This document shows, piece by piece, positions 7,692 to 17,505 of a stretch of 32,952 nucleotides of DNA. Source of the DNA: a bacterium. Its GTDB lineage: Bacteria > Patescibacteriota > Microgenomatia > Levybacterales > UBA12049. Numbering within the stretch: the first letter of the stretch is position 1; each line of letters opens with the position of its first letter. Both the position numbers and the translations under genes were made by a program. The notes beneath the pieces were generated by a model. The model was not told the DNA's origin. It saw only the letters and a list, made by a program, of their open reading frames with translations, and did no database searches. The stretch is taken from NCBI GenBank assembly GCA_021824155.1, contig JAKALN010000007.1:1-32952 (forward strand). The letters are read 5' to 3'.

Positions 7692-9345
7692 TATCTTTTA
7701 TTTTAAGCTGAAGTTTTTTACTTCCATTCCATTGATTTTCATCAAGGGTATAAACAACATCAACTCTATCCCCTATCCTAAAACCGTTTTCCTCACCCAT
7801 TCCAAACGCGATCCCCTCAATTTTAATATTTGATTTTTGACTTTTGAGCTGTAATTTAAGATGCTTATTTCCGTTTCCAACAAGTCTTATATCTTCAATT
7901 ATAAAATCTTCCGTTAGAAAAACCGGTTCCGGATTTTTCATTCCGAAAGGCTGAAGTTCTTGAATAGAGTCGTATAAATCTTGGGAGATTAACCCTTCGG
8001 GAAGCTCCATATCTACTCTAATTAATCTCTCCAGTAAAACACCTTTAAGCATTTTTTTTGCCCTTTTTTGTAAGCTTTTTTCAAGCAAGGAAAGTTTTTT
8101 TGTTTCAACAGTAAACCCTGCCGCCATAGGATGCCCGCCCACGTCAACCAATAAATTTAAGTCCCCCCTTATAAATTCGACAATATTAAACCCTGTTATG
8201 GAACGGGCCGAAGCTTTACTGTAAACTTCACCTTCAGAAACGACAATCGAAGGACGGTAAAATCCTTCCACAAGCTTACCTGCAACAAGACCGATAACTC
8301 CTTGCTCGTAGGATTTATGTGAAATAAATAATATCCCGTCTGTTTTTAAACCTCTGGCAATTCCTTTTGCGTGAACTACGGCTTCTTCGGTTACTTGCTG
8401 TCTTTCTTTATTTGTGCTTGCCAATTTTGCTGCAAGCTCTATAGCCCTCTCTTTATTTGTAGTACAAATCAAGCGCAATGAATCCATTGCACTTTCAAGC
8501 CTTCCCATTGCATTTAATCTTGGTGCAATAATATGGCCTATTTCATAAACGCCTATATTTACCGAGTCAATTTTAGCTTCTCCAAATAAAGCCAAAAGGC
8601 CCGGTCTTTTTGTTTTCCGGAGTTTTAATAATCCGCTTTTTAATAATGCTCTATTTGCTCCCGTAAGAGGTACCAAATCTGCAACTGTGGCCAGGGCCAC
8701 CAATGCAAGATGTTCATCTTGCAGAATTCTGAATTCTGAATTATGAATTATGAATTCTTTTGAGAGCATATAGGCAACACCTGCTCCGCAAAGTTGAGTT
8801 GTATGGATAATCGAAAATGCTTTTGGTAATTTTTTTGAAGGGACATGGTGGTCGGTAATAATTACGTCTATTCCCTGTTTTTTTGCAAAATCTACAGCAT
8901 CATTTGCAACAATCCCATTATCAACTGTAATTATTAACTTAATATTCTGAATTTTAGATTCTAAATTCTGAATTCCTTTAAGAGAAAGGCCGTATCCTTC
9001 ATCTACTCTATGGGGAATATAAGGCAGTGCTTTTGCACCAAGACTGTTAAGGGTTTCCCAAAGGATTGCGCTGCCGCAAATTCCGTCAACGTCATAATCA
9101 CCAAATACTATTATTTGCTCTTTATTTTTTATTGCTTTTTTTATTCTGTTTACGGATTTTCTAACTTGAAGTTTATTTATTTTTACCTTATCTAAGGTAA
9201 CATTTAAAATTTGAGGATTTAAAAATTCTTTTATTTCCTTTTTTGTTTTAATATTCCTATTTTTAAGAAGTATTTTAACTATGCCGTCTATATTAATTTT
9301 TGAACTATCAACTTCCGGTTTGCTAATTAACTCCCATTTTTTCAT
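7663..9345 (-). CDS. recJ: Single-stranded-DNA-specific exonuclease RecJ
   Basis: DHH motifs: FGDYDVDGICG, ITDHHVP, GGHPMAAGF; start set at ATG 9345 (track uses TTG 9351). Confidence 0.95.
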   Translation of the reverse strand: MKKWELISKPEVDSSKINIDGIVKILLKNRNIKTKKEIKEFLNPQILNVTLDKVKINKLQVRKSVNRIKKAIKNKEQIIVFGDYDVDGICGSAILWETLNSLGAKALPYIPHRVDEGYGLSLKGIQNLESKIQNIKLIITVDNGIVANDAVDFAKKQGIDVIITDHHVPSKKLPKAFSIIHTTQLCGAGVAYMLSKEFIIHNSEFRILQDEHLALVALATVADLVPLTGANRALLKSGLLKLRKTKRPGLLALFGEAKIDSVNIGVYEIGHIIAPRLNAMGRLESAMDSLRLICTTNKERAIELAAKLASTNKERQQVTEEAVVHAKGIARGLKTDGILFISHKSYEQGVIGLVAGKLVEGFYRPSIVVSEGEVYSKASARSITGFNIVEFIRGDLNLLVDVGGHPMAAGFTVETKKLSLLEKSLQKRAKKMLKGVLLERLIRVDMELPEGLISQDLYDSIQELQPFGMKNPEPVFLTEDFIIEDIRLVGNGNKHLKLQLKSQKSNIKIEGIAFGMGEENGFRIGDRVDVVYTLDENQWNGSKKLQLKIKDIKRPGNLQA

Positions 9346-9357
9346 ACCCAAAACTTT

Positions 9358-9374
9358 CTGCTATACTATAGCAG
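9358..9374. promoter_or_regulatory. Palindromic divergent promoter core (recJ/cca)
   Basis: CTGCTATA-C-TATAGCAG, perfect 8-bp arms; carries TATACT (+) and TATAGT (-) -10-like boxes. Confidence 0.55.
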
Positions 9375-9397
9375 AGGAAGAAGCGTCGGAGCAAGTT

Positions 9398-10771
9398 ATG
9401 CAAAAACAAATTCCGGAGAGAATTTTAGAGGTATATAAAAAAATTGAAAAAGAAGGATACGAGATTTATTTTGTCGGCGGATGCGTAAGAAATCTTCTTT
9501 TAAAAAAACCCGTTAAAGACTGGGACATTACTACAAATGCAACACCGGAGGATATATTAAAAATCTTCCCAAACGGATTTTATGACAATAAATTCGGAAC
9601 AGTAGGAATACCGCTTCAGAGAAAAGAAGAAAAAGAAGTAGTAGAGATTACAACCTACAGAACCGAAGGAGAATATAAAGATAAAAGACATCCCGAAACT
9701 GTTTCATGGGGAAAAACAGTAGAAGAAGATCTATCAAGACGTGATTTTACTATTAATGCTATTGCCCTTAGAGCCGCCCCCGAAGAGTTTAACTTGATTG
9801 ATCCGTTTGAAGGACAAAAAGACATACATAATAAAATTATAAAAGCAGTAGGAGACGCAAATAAAAGATTCAAAGAAGACGCACTAAGATTGATAAGAGC
9901 AATAAGAATTGCAACTGAGCTGAATTTTAAAATTGAAGAAAATACGTGGAGTAAAATTAAGGAAGACGCAGCGCTTATAAAAAATGTTTCCAGTGAAAGA
10001 ATTCATGATGAACTTTTAAAAATATTAAAAAGCGAAAATCCTTACGATGGAATAATGCTTCTGAAAGACAGCGGACTTTTAAAGTATATAATTCCCGAGC
10101 TTTTGGAAGGCATAGGAGTATCGCAGGCAAGACCGGGAAGACATCATAAGGAGGACGTTTTTACGCATAATGTTCTATCTTTAAAATTTTGTCCCTCTAA
10201 AGATCCAATTGTCAGATTCGCAGCCCTAGTGCACGACATTGGTAAGCCCAAATCTAAAGCACAAGACCAAGAAGGTCTTGTAATCTTCCATAACCATGAA
10301 GTAATAGGAGCAAAAATCGCAGGTAAAATATGCGAAAGATTAAAGTTTTCCAGAAAAGACACGGAAAAAATAGTAAACCTTATCCGCTGGCATATGTTTT
10401 CCGTTAACGAAAACCAAACAGATGCTGCCGTTAGAAGATTTATTAGAAGAGTAGGCGTAGATAATGTGAGAGACATAATGGATTTAAGAGTTGGAGACCG
10501 CTTGGGTGGAGGAACTCAAACTGCAGAAAGCTGGAGATTAAAATTATTTAAAGAAAAAATTGAAGAACAACTAAAACCTGCACCTTTTTCAATTAACGAT
10601 ATGGCAATTGACGGAAACGACATAATGAAAGAACTTAATATAAAACCGGGGCCCATTGTAGGTAAAATACTTGATAAACTTTTTGAAGAAGTCGACGAAG
10701 ACCTTTCAAAAAACAATAAAGAGTATCTGCTAAAAAGAGTTAAAGAGCTAAAAGTAGAATTTACAGCCTAG
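9398..10771 (+). CDS. cca: CCA tRNA nucleotidyltransferase / poly(A) polymerase family with HD domain
   Basis: VGGCVRNLLLKKPVKDWDITTNATPE; RRDFTINAIAL; HD motif (LVHDIGK); start at ATG 9398 with GGAG SD. Confidence 0.93.
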   Translation: MQKQIPERILEVYKKIEKEGYEIYFVGGCVRNLLLKKPVKDWDITTNATPEDILKIFPNGFYDNKFGTVGIPLQRKEEKEVVEITTYRTEGEYKDKRHPETVSWGKTVEEDLSRRDFTINAIALRAAPEEFNLIDPFEGQKDIHNKIIKAVGDANKRFKEDALRLIRAIRIATELNFKIEENTWSKIKEDAALIKNVSSERIHDELLKILKSENPYDGIMLLKDSGLLKYIIPELLEGIGVSQARPGRHHKEDVFTHNVLSLKFCPSKDPIVRFAALVHDIGKPKSKAQDQEGLVIFHNHEVIGAKIAGKICERLKFSRKDTEKIVNLIRWHMFSVNENQTDAAVRRFIRRVGVDNVRDIMDLRVGDRLGGGTQTAESWRLKLFKEKIEEQLKPAPFSINDMAIDGNDIMKELNIKPGPIVGKILDKLFEEVDEDLSKNNKEYLLKRVKELKVEFTA

Positions 10772-11220
10772 GAAGAAAGAGATTCTTTTACAAATCTGCT
10801 TACCGTTCCTCCGTCGGCCTTTCCCTTGATCTTCGGAGAAAGATAACCCATTACTTTTCCCATATCCTGTATTGACAAAGCCCCTGTCTGTTTTACCGCT
10901 TCCTCAACCAATACTTTTATTTCTTCTTCACTTAACTGCACAGGCAAATAATTTTTAAGAATTTGAAGTTCTTTTTCTTCTTTTTCCGCCAGTTCAAGTC
11001 TATTGGCATTTCTGAATTGTTCTATTGAATCGTTTCTCTGTTTTGCTTCTTTTTGCAAAACGGTAAGAATATCTTCTTCCGAGGCTTCATACCCGGCTCC
11101 TCCTTTTTGAATTTCATAATAATTAACGGCAGAAATTAACATCCTAAGAACAGACGTTTTTAATTCGTCTCTTGCAAGCATCGACTGTTTTAATTCTTCT
11201 TGAAGTTTCTGCTTATTCAT
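10768..11220 (-). CDS. yqeY: GatB/YqeY domain-containing protein
   Basis: 150 aa; YLPxQLSEEEI and [22 protein letters not shown] typical of YqeY. Confidence 0.9.
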   Translation of the reverse strand: MNKQKLQEELKQSMLARDELKTSVLRMLISAVNYYEIQKGGAGYEASEEDILTVLQKEAKQRNDSIEQFRNANRLELAEKEEKELQILKNYLPVQLSEEEIKVLVEEAVKQTGALSIQDMGKVMGYLSPKIKGKADGGTVSRFVKESLSS

Positions 11221-12404
11221 ATTTTTGCCAAATTTTTAAGCACACTTATTTTATCAGTCTTCTCCCAGGGTAAGTCAAGCTCGGGCCTGCCAAAATGTCC
11301 GTAAGCGGCAACTTGTCTGTAGATAGGCCTTCTTAGATCAAGATTTTTTATTATCATTCCCGGTCTTAAATCAAATACTTTTCTAACAATAACGCTTAAT
11401 TTTTCGTCTTCAATTTTTCCGGTCCCGAAAGTATCCACTAATACAGACATAGGCTCCGATCTTCCGATTGCGTATGATACCTGAACCTCGCATTTTTCCG
11501 AAAGACCTGCCGCTACTATATTTTTAGCAACATATCTTGCCATATATTGAGCGCTTCTATCCACTTTTGTAGGGTCTTTTCCGGAAAAAGCTCCTCCCCC
11601 ATGCTTTGCATATCCGCCATAGGTGTCAACTATAATTTTTCTTCCGGTTAATCCTGTGTCTCCCTGAGGTCCGCCTATTACAAATCTTCCGGTTGTATTA
11701 ATCCAAAACTTTGTTTTAGAATCAATAAGTTTTGAAGGTATAACTTTTTTGATGACTTTTTCAATTATCTCCTTTTTCAGTTTTTCAGAGTTTATATTTT
11801 CGTCATGCTGTGCTGCAATCAACACTCCGTCTATCCTTAAAGGTTTACCTTCCGAATATTCAACAGTAACCTGCGATTTTCCATCCGGCCTAAGCCCTTT
11901 TATAGTGTTATTTTTCCTAACCTCTGTGAGTTTTTTGCATAGATTATGAGCCAAAACTATCGGAAGAGGCATTAACTCTTTGGTTTCATTGCAGGCATAG
12001 CCAAACATTAATCCTTGATCTCCTGCGCCCAAATTTTCCAAATCTTCCTTTATTATTTTGCCCCCTTTTCCTTCTTTATAACTATCGACTCCTTTTGCTA
12101 TATCCGAAGATTGCGCGTGAATAGCAGTTGCAACGCCGCTTGTTTCGTAGTGGAAACCATAGCGGGAATCGGTATAACCTATATCTTTAATTACATTTCT
12201 TGCAATTTGAGGAATTTCAACATAAGCATTGGTAGTTACTTCCCCGGCAATAAAAATAACACCATTAGTAATTAAAGCCTCAACGGCGACTCTTGAACGC
12301 GGATCCTTTGCCAAAAGCTCGTCTAAAACAGCGTCTGCAATTTGATCGCAAATTTTGTCGGGATGTCCTTCGGTGACAGATTCCGAGGTAAAAAACTTTC
12401 TCAT
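11217..12404 (-). CDS. metK: S-adenosylmethionine synthetase
   Basis: [52 protein letters not shown]. Confidence 0.97.
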   Translation of the reverse strand: MRKFFTSESVTEGHPDKICDQIADAVLDELLAKDPRSRVAVEALITNGVIFIAGEVTTNAYVEIPQIARNVIKDIGYTDSRYGFHYETSGVATAIHAQSSDIAKGVDSYKEGKGGKIIKEDLENLGAGDQGLMFGYACNETKELMPLPIVLAHNLCKKLTEVRKNNTIKGLRPDGKSQVTVEYSEGKPLRIDGVLIAAQHDENINSEKLKKEIIEKVIKKVIPSKLIDSKTKFWINTTGRFVIGGPQGDTGLTGRKIIVDTYGGYAKHGGGAFSGKDPTKVDRSAQYMARYVAKNIVAAGLSEKCEVQVSYAIGRSEPMSVLVDTFGTGKIEDEKLSVIVRKVFDLRPGMIIKNLDLRRPIYRQVAAYGHFGRPELDLPWEKTDKISVLKNLAKI

Positions 12405-13309
12405 TTATTTTTGTCCCTTTTAATTTTCTCGCTTAATTCCTGCCAAAGAACCAAAAGAGGAGAAGCATTAAATATAGAAGAATACGTTCCACTTATAACA
12501 CCTATCAAAAGCGCTACAACAAACCATCTTATACTATCCCCGCCGAAAAGGAGAAGCGCAAATAAAACTAAAACTACAGTCAGGGAAGTATTTAAGGACC
12601 TATCCAGGGTCTGAAGTATAGATTCGTTAACCACCTGTTCAAACGAAAGCCCGCTTACCCTTTTTAGATTTTCCCTTATCCTGTCGAAAACAACAATTGT
12701 GTCGTGGACGGAAAACCCGATAATCGTAAGAAGCGCAGTAACAAAAAGGCTATCAACTTCTACTCCAAAGAAATGCCCGAAAATTGCAAAAAGGCCTACG
12801 ACAACCAAAACGTCATGAATAAGAGCAATAACCGCACAAATTCCAAAACGCAAACTGCTTGCAGGCTTTGGAATTTTTCTGAAAGACCAAGTAATATATA
12901 AAACAATAAAAATAGATGCAAGAGCAACAGCTGCAGCAGCATTTGTAGTTGTTTCCGCTCCTATAGTTGGGCCTATTGACTGAAATTCTTCCTGTTTTGC
13001 CCCCTTAACCGAAAACAAATCAGAAACGAATTTTGAATCCTGTTTTTGGTCCATGGTCTCCGTTCTTACCATTACAAGATTATTCGATGTCTGAGTACTG
13101 GATACTTTTAAACCTTCTTTCTCAAGAAGAGAAGAAACGGAATTCGCATCTTTTTGAGTCGCCTGCTTGGGTACGGAAACGGTAATTAGTGTTCCTCCGG
13201 TAAAATCAATTGATAAATTAAGTCCGAAAAGAAAAAGAGAGATTAGCCCCGGTATAATGACTATTAATGATATTAAAAAATAAAAATATTTTTTCCCTAT
13301 TATATCCAT
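12401..13309 (-). CDS. secF: Protein translocase subunit SecF
   Basis: [25 protein letters not shown]. Confidence 0.95.
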   Translation of the reverse strand: MDIIGKKYFYFLISLIVIIPGLISLFLFGLNLSIDFTGGTLITVSVPKQATQKDANSVSSLLEKEGLKVSSTQTSNNLVMVRTETMDQKQDSKFVSDLFSVKGAKQEEFQSIGPTIGAETTTNAAAAVALASIFIVLYITWSFRKIPKPASSLRFGICAVIALIHDVLVVVGLFAIFGHFFGVEVDSLFVTALLTIIGFSVHDTIVVFDRIRENLKRVSGLSFEQVVNESILQTLDRSLNTSLTVVLVLFALLLFGGDSIRWFVVALLIGVISGTYSSIFNASPLLVLWQELSEKIKRDKNK

Positions 13310-13310
13310 A

Positions 13311-14666
13311 TCACTTATAAATAACCCTTAAAAATGTCCTTGTTACTATAATTGCCGAAAACATAGAAACTAAGACTCCTATTGCAAGAACCAGAGCAAA
13401 ACCTCTTACCGCACCCGTACCGAATCTATAAAGAACTGCGCTTGTAATAAGCGTTGAAACATTGGAGTCTCTTATAGAAGTCCACGCTCTTGAAAACCCT
13501 ATCTCTATTGCAGCCTGCGTAGGTTTCCCCAAGCGTTTTTCTTCTTTCATTCTTTCGAAGATTAATATGTTTGCATCAACAGCCATTCCTATAGAAAGGA
13601 TAAAACCGGCAATACCCGAAAGAGTTAATGTTATTCCGTAAGGAGTTAAAGAACTCAGCTTAAAAATTGCCAAAACAAAAAGTGTATAAAGAAAAAGGGC
13701 AAAGCTCGCTAAAACTCCAAGCCTTCCATATAAAATACTCATAAAAACAATTATTATAACTAACCCCAGTATTCCTGCCAGAAGACTTTTTTCAAGAGAA
13801 GCAAGGCCAAGCGTTGGCCCTACTACCTGACTTTGCAAAAGAGTTAAAGAAACAGGAAGAGCCCCTGCATTAAGCTCTGTACTTAGCTGATTTGCAGTAT
13901 CTGTGGTAAAGTTTCCCGTAATAACTGCACTGCCGCTTAAAATGGCCTGCTGAACATTTGGAGCTTCTACAACTACATTATCTAAAACAATAGCAACTAT
14001 TTTATTAACATTCCTTTTTGTTATATCGGCAAATTTTTGTGTTCCATCCGCTGTAAAAGTCAATTGGACCTGCGGTTTACCCGTATTTGTGTCAAATGTA
14101 ACGCTGGTTTGTTGGATATCGTTACCGGTTAAATTAGTTTTTACAGGATTTTTTAAAACCTGCGCTATGCCCAAAGGCAAGGCCGAAGAAGAAGCGATTT
14201 TAGCACTTCCTGTTGCCCCTTCTTCCCAGAAAGAAAGCTGTGCGGTCGTCCCGACAATATTTCTTGCCTGATTAAGATCGGAAACCCCCGGAAGCTCAAC
14301 TATAATCCTTGATTCTCCTGTTGTTAGTGTAGAAGTTTGCACAATCGGCTCGGAAACTCCGAAAAGATTAATCCTTCTTTCGATTGTGTCTTTAGCCGAT
14401 TTTAAAGCATCTGCTCTTTGCCCTTGGGGTATTCCGGCCATATCTGCCCTGAAAGTCATACTTGTTCCGCCCTCTATATCCAGGCCCCTCCTAAAAGCAA
14501 TCTGCCCGTTTATCCCGGCTATTCTTAATGCGTTGTTTATATCAAAGTTTATTTTTTGTTTTATTGGACCTACGGAAAGTCCGTTTACAGAAGGTATATC
14601 GATTAAAACGGCAAAAATTGTAAGCGCTATTATTAACCAAAAAAGAATACGGGGATTTTTTCTCAT
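13311..14666 (-). CDS. secD: Protein translocase subunit SecD
   Basis: GLDIEGGTSMTF; GMAVDANILIFERMKEE. Confidence 0.95.
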   Translation of the reverse strand: MRKNPRILFWLIIALTIFAVLIDIPSVNGLSVGPIKQKINFDINNALRIAGINGQIAFRRGLDIEGGTSMTFRADMAGIPQGQRADALKSAKDTIERRINLFGVSEPIVQTSTLTTGESRIIVELPGVSDLNQARNIVGTTAQLSFWEEGATGSAKIASSSALPLGIAQVLKNPVKTNLTGNDIQQTSVTFDTNTGKPQVQLTFTADGTQKFADITKRNVNKIVAIVLDNVVVEAPNVQQAILSGSAVITGNFTTDTANQLSTELNAGALPVSLTLLQSQVVGPTLGLASLEKSLLAGILGLVIIIVFMSILYGRLGVLASFALFLYTLFVLAIFKLSSLTPYGITLTLSGIAGFILSIGMAVDANILIFERMKEEKRLGKPTQAAIEIGFSRAWTSIRDSNVSTLITSAVLYRFGTGAVRGFALVLAIGVLVSMFSAIIVTRTFLRVIYK

Positions 14667-15238
14667 GAAAGCATGCTCTCCTCGTCACCTATTAACATCA
14701 CCCTGGAACCTGCAAGTATCGAGGCGATAAAAGGGTCACTTTTTTTCTTCCTAAAATCAAATTCATCCTCTGTCATTACCGTGTAATTTATTTCCGTTTC
14801 AAGTTTTTTCTCTTCTTCTCTTATTAGAAGGGCAAGCTCGGGAAGAACAATAGTGCCTACGATTAAGAAATCTACTTCATCGGGCTTATCTTTTATTTTT
14901 CTTGCAAATTTACCTGAAAACATGGCATATTTTATTTTTCCGAGTTTTACTCTGTTTTTTATAATTTCCGCTCCCAATCCGAAACTCTTTGACCCCAATC
15001 TTAAAAGATCATAATAAAAAGGATAACTTTTATTAAGGGAATAATAAACTCTGTTTGCTCTTGGCTCTCTTGATAATATCCCCTTTTTTTCCAAATAAGA
15101 AAGCTCTCTTCTTACCGCGTTTATTTCGTCTCCTGTCTTTCTAACCAATTCCCTAACATGATACATAGAAGAAGGAGACGTTAAAAAAACGTTTAAGACT
15201 CTTATGCGGGATTTAGAGGTAATAATATCTGAAAACAT
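14663..15238 (-). CDS. Winged-helix DNA-binding protein with a C-terminal nucleotidyltransferase-like domain
   Basis: N-terminal HTH (SSMYHVRELVRKTGDEINAVRRELSYLEKKGIL); C-terminal region with DEVDFLIVG; start at ATG 15238. Confidence 0.65.
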   Translation of the reverse strand: MFSDIITSKSRIRVLNVFLTSPSSMYHVRELVRKTGDEINAVRRELSYLEKKGILSREPRANRVYYSLNKSYPFYYDLLRLGSKSFGLGAEIIKNRVKLGKIKYAMFSGKFARKIKDKPDEVDFLIVGTIVLPELALLIREEEKKLETEINYTVMTEDEFDFRKKKSDPFIASILAGSRVMLIGDEESMLS

Positions 15239-15260
15239 AATTTGTTCTTTTCTGAACACT

Positions 15261-15290
15261 AATATACAACATAGTTAAAATGAATTTCAA
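15261..15290 (-). promoter_or_regulatory. Promoter of the wHTH-nucleotidyltransferase/secDF/metK/yqeY operon
   Basis: TTGAAA(15290-15285)-18-TATATT(15266-15261) on minus strand. Confidence 0.5.
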
Positions 15291-15299
15291 GTATTAATT

Positions 15300-16472
15300 T
15301 TACTTAACTGTGAGGACCCCGTCTGTGGGCAATATTTCAAACCAAATCAGACCTCTGTCAAACTTAATTTGATTACCGTTTGTATCTCTTACTACTGTCC
15401 TTCCGGTTCTGCTGTCTTTTTCCCATGTACCGTTTATCCTTTTGCCGTCTTTAAACACAACTGCTTTTCCTGTCCCCTTATCCCTATACAGGAGATGAAC
15501 GTTATTTTCGTATCCGTCGTTAGCGCTAGATTCTACCATTTCCAATACTACTATGTTCTTCGCAGTTAACTGTTTATTTGTATCTCTGTCTATAAAAGGC
15601 TTACCCCCGTTATTCCTTGCATAGAGGTTTGTTTTGGGATCATAAACCCAATCAACATAATAATCCGGGTCGCCTGTCCAAAATTCCAAATGAATAGTTT
15701 GAGACGAAGGCCTTGCCGAAGCAGGAGCATCATCCGTAAAAGCAAATGGAACAAAATTAGTATCCCATGATTTTCCGTTTTTATCTACATTTGTTAAGCC
15801 TCTGTTTGCTGCGGCATAATCCCAAAGCTTCTGGACAGTTGAATACATCGTATGCTCTGTTGCGGCTGTATGGCCCAATCTATCGTAATCTCTCCAATAG
15901 GTAGGAAAACCAATAGAAAACTGGTTCATGTCGTTATATCCTGTCCAACCGTATGTATCAAGCTGCCCGAGAGCGTCGGCTGGTCCAGATTGATTAGCCC
16001 CTCCCACGTGGGCATATAAAGGACTATTTCCGTATTCCGATATAAAATCAATAAAGTAAGTTCTTGCGGACCTAACAGGACCCACCTCGCCCGCATCCTG
16101 GCAATAGAATACTGCAAGAAAACGTGTTATTCCGCCTTCTGCAACTGCTTCATAAATTACATCTGCCCCAGATAGCCCGGACTGGGGTCTGGCGCCTACG
16201 TGGTTTTCAACCATAACACCTAAAGGTCGGTGTTTTTGCCACCATTGCTCTTGCTGCTTAGAGTATAAGACTCCGTTTAAAGGACAGGCCTGTGTTTTTG
16301 GAAGACTATTGTCAAATGCAAGCTGTCCGTTAGCTCCAAGATTTGGCGTGGGAAGCGGCGAAGTTATGCTTTCTGACGAAACAGTTTTTGTAAATAAAAA
16401 ATAAGATACTCCTGTAGAGGCTAAATAAACCAAAACCGCTAAAAGAATTGTAAGAATTTTTTTCTTATCCAT
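15300..16472 (-). CDS. DUF3048 domain-containing membrane-anchored protein
   Basis: GVMVENHVGARPQSGLSGADVIYEAVAEGGITRFLAVFY...GPVRSAR typical of DUF3048 (YerB-like). Confidence 0.85.
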   Translation of the reverse strand: MDKKKILTILLAVLVYLASTGVSYFLFTKTVSSESITSPLPTPNLGANGQLAFDNSLPKTQACPLNGVLYSKQQEQWWQKHRPLGVMVENHVGARPQSGLSGADVIYEAVAEGGITRFLAVFYCQDAGEVGPVRSARTYFIDFISEYGNSPLYAHVGGANQSGPADALGQLDTYGWTGYNDMNQFSIGFPTYWRDYDRLGHTAATEHTMYSTVQKLWDYAAANRGLTNVDKNGKSWDTNFVPFAFTDDAPASARPSSQTIHLEFWTGDPDYYVDWVYDPKTNLYARNNGGKPFIDRDTNKQLTAKNIVVLEMVESSANDGYENNVHLLYRDKGTGKAVVFKDGKRINGTWEKDSRTGRTVVRDTNGNQIKFDRGLIWFEILPTDGVLTVK

Positions 16473-16475
16473 AAA

Positions 16476-16940
16476 TTATTTATTATTATCCGCTTCTTTT
16501 AATGCTTTTTTCTCCTCGTCCGTTAATTCGTGTTCTGTTCCTTTTCCTTCAACTATTTTTTTTGCGTACCACCTTGTTCCGGAGCGGGAATAAAGGCCGG
16601 AAATTATTACACCCGTATTGTTTCCGTCTATAAGAGATAAAATGAAACTTTGGTCTCCTCCGGTATCCTTAAAAGGGTTAAAACGTACCAAACCTACCTT
16701 TTGAATATGTAAAAGCCCATCTTTCTCAATTTTAGCACAATATCCTTTTAAATAATCAATATCTTTTCTACTTAGGTCGTTCTCTTTTAACAACCTTTCC
16801 AGTACCGACTTTAAACTTTTTTCGCTTACTCCCTTTGTTAAATGATTATAGTGCGAGAGAATTTTCCAAAAAAAAATCGTTAGTACCAATAGCCATATAA
16901 TTACAACTCCCAGGGCCGCTAGTACTAAATCGACTGCCAT
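16476..16940 (-). CDS. DUF4446 family membrane protein
   Basis: N-terminal TM, then HIQKVGLVRFNPFKDTGGDQSFILSLIDGNNTGVIISGLYSRSGTRWYAK. Confidence 0.85.
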   Translation of the reverse strand: MAVDLVLAALGVVIIWLLVLTIFFWKILSHYNHLTKGVSEKSLKSVLERLLKENDLSRKDIDYLKGYCAKIEKDGLLHIQKVGLVRFNPFKDTGGDQSFILSLIDGNNTGVIISGLYSRSGTRWYAKKIVEGKGTEHELTDEEKKALKEADNNK

Positions 16941-16952
16941 AGATATTCATTT

Positions 16953-16992
16953 ATCTTAGCCTCTTGACAGGCTCGTGTCAATAGTGTAATCT
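16953..16992. promoter_or_regulatory. Divergent promoter with palindromic back-to-back -35 boxes
   Basis: TTGACAggctcgTGTCAA (16964-16981); + -10 TAATCT (16987-16992, 17-bp spacer); - -10 TAAGAT (16958-16953, 17-bp spacer). Confidence 0.65.
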
Positions 16993-17003
16993 AGGCTTCT
17001 AGC

Positions 17004-17309
17004 ATGGCTAAAAAGAAAAAAACTCGTCAACAGAAAATAATTGCCGATCTTAGACGACAAATATACGCCTCGCAAGACCATGTAGTTGTTTCTGTAAAAA
17101 AAGAAACGCCGGAAAATCAAGTTCCGTCTTCGATAATAAAAACAAATATTCCCATAAGAAAACCCGAAATATTTACTAATACTTACCCATATCTTGTAAA
17201 AGATTTACGAAAGACCGCTATTCTAAGCGCTGCTATAATTCTGGGGCAATTTATCCTCTTATTTATTTTGAAAAATCATATATTTACAATCGGCGGTCTA
17301 ATTTATTGA
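17004..17309 (+). CDS. Small membrane protein, basic N-terminus and C-terminal TM
   Basis: 101 aa; MAKKKKTRQQKIIADLRRQIY..., one TM near C-terminus; promoter immediately upstream. Confidence 0.65.
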   Translation: MAKKKKTRQQKIIADLRRQIYASQDHVVVSVKKETPENQVPSSIIKTNIPIRKPEIFTNTYPYLVKDLRKTAILSAAIILGQFILLFILKNHIFTIGGLIY

Positions 17310-17330
17310 TGAAGGGGGGTGAAATATAAT

Positions 17331-17474
17331 ATGGCATCAATGTATTGCGTAAAATGCAGACAAAAGAGAGAAGATGCAAACGCACAGAAAGTTACCATGA
17401 AAAATGGTAAACCAGCCCTCAAGGGCAAATGTCCAGTCTGCGGTACAGGAATGTACAAGATTGGAGCTGCTTAA
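17331..17474 (+). CDS. Zinc-ribbon microprotein resembling DUF5679
   Basis: 47 aa not in the ORF track: MASMYCVKCRQKREDANAQKVTMKNGKPALKGKCPVCGTGMYKIGAA; purine-rich SD-like GGGGGGTGA upstream; two CxxC. Confidence 0.8.
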   Translation: MASMYCVKCRQKREDANAQKVTMKNGKPALKGKCPVCGTGMYKIGAA

Positions 17475-17505
17475 TTTTCTTGAAGATTCTTCGAAGAAAT
17501 AAAAA

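Noticed and set aside
15926-16117. 63-aa minus ORF inside the DUF3048 gene
   Set aside because: Alternative frame of a clear coding region
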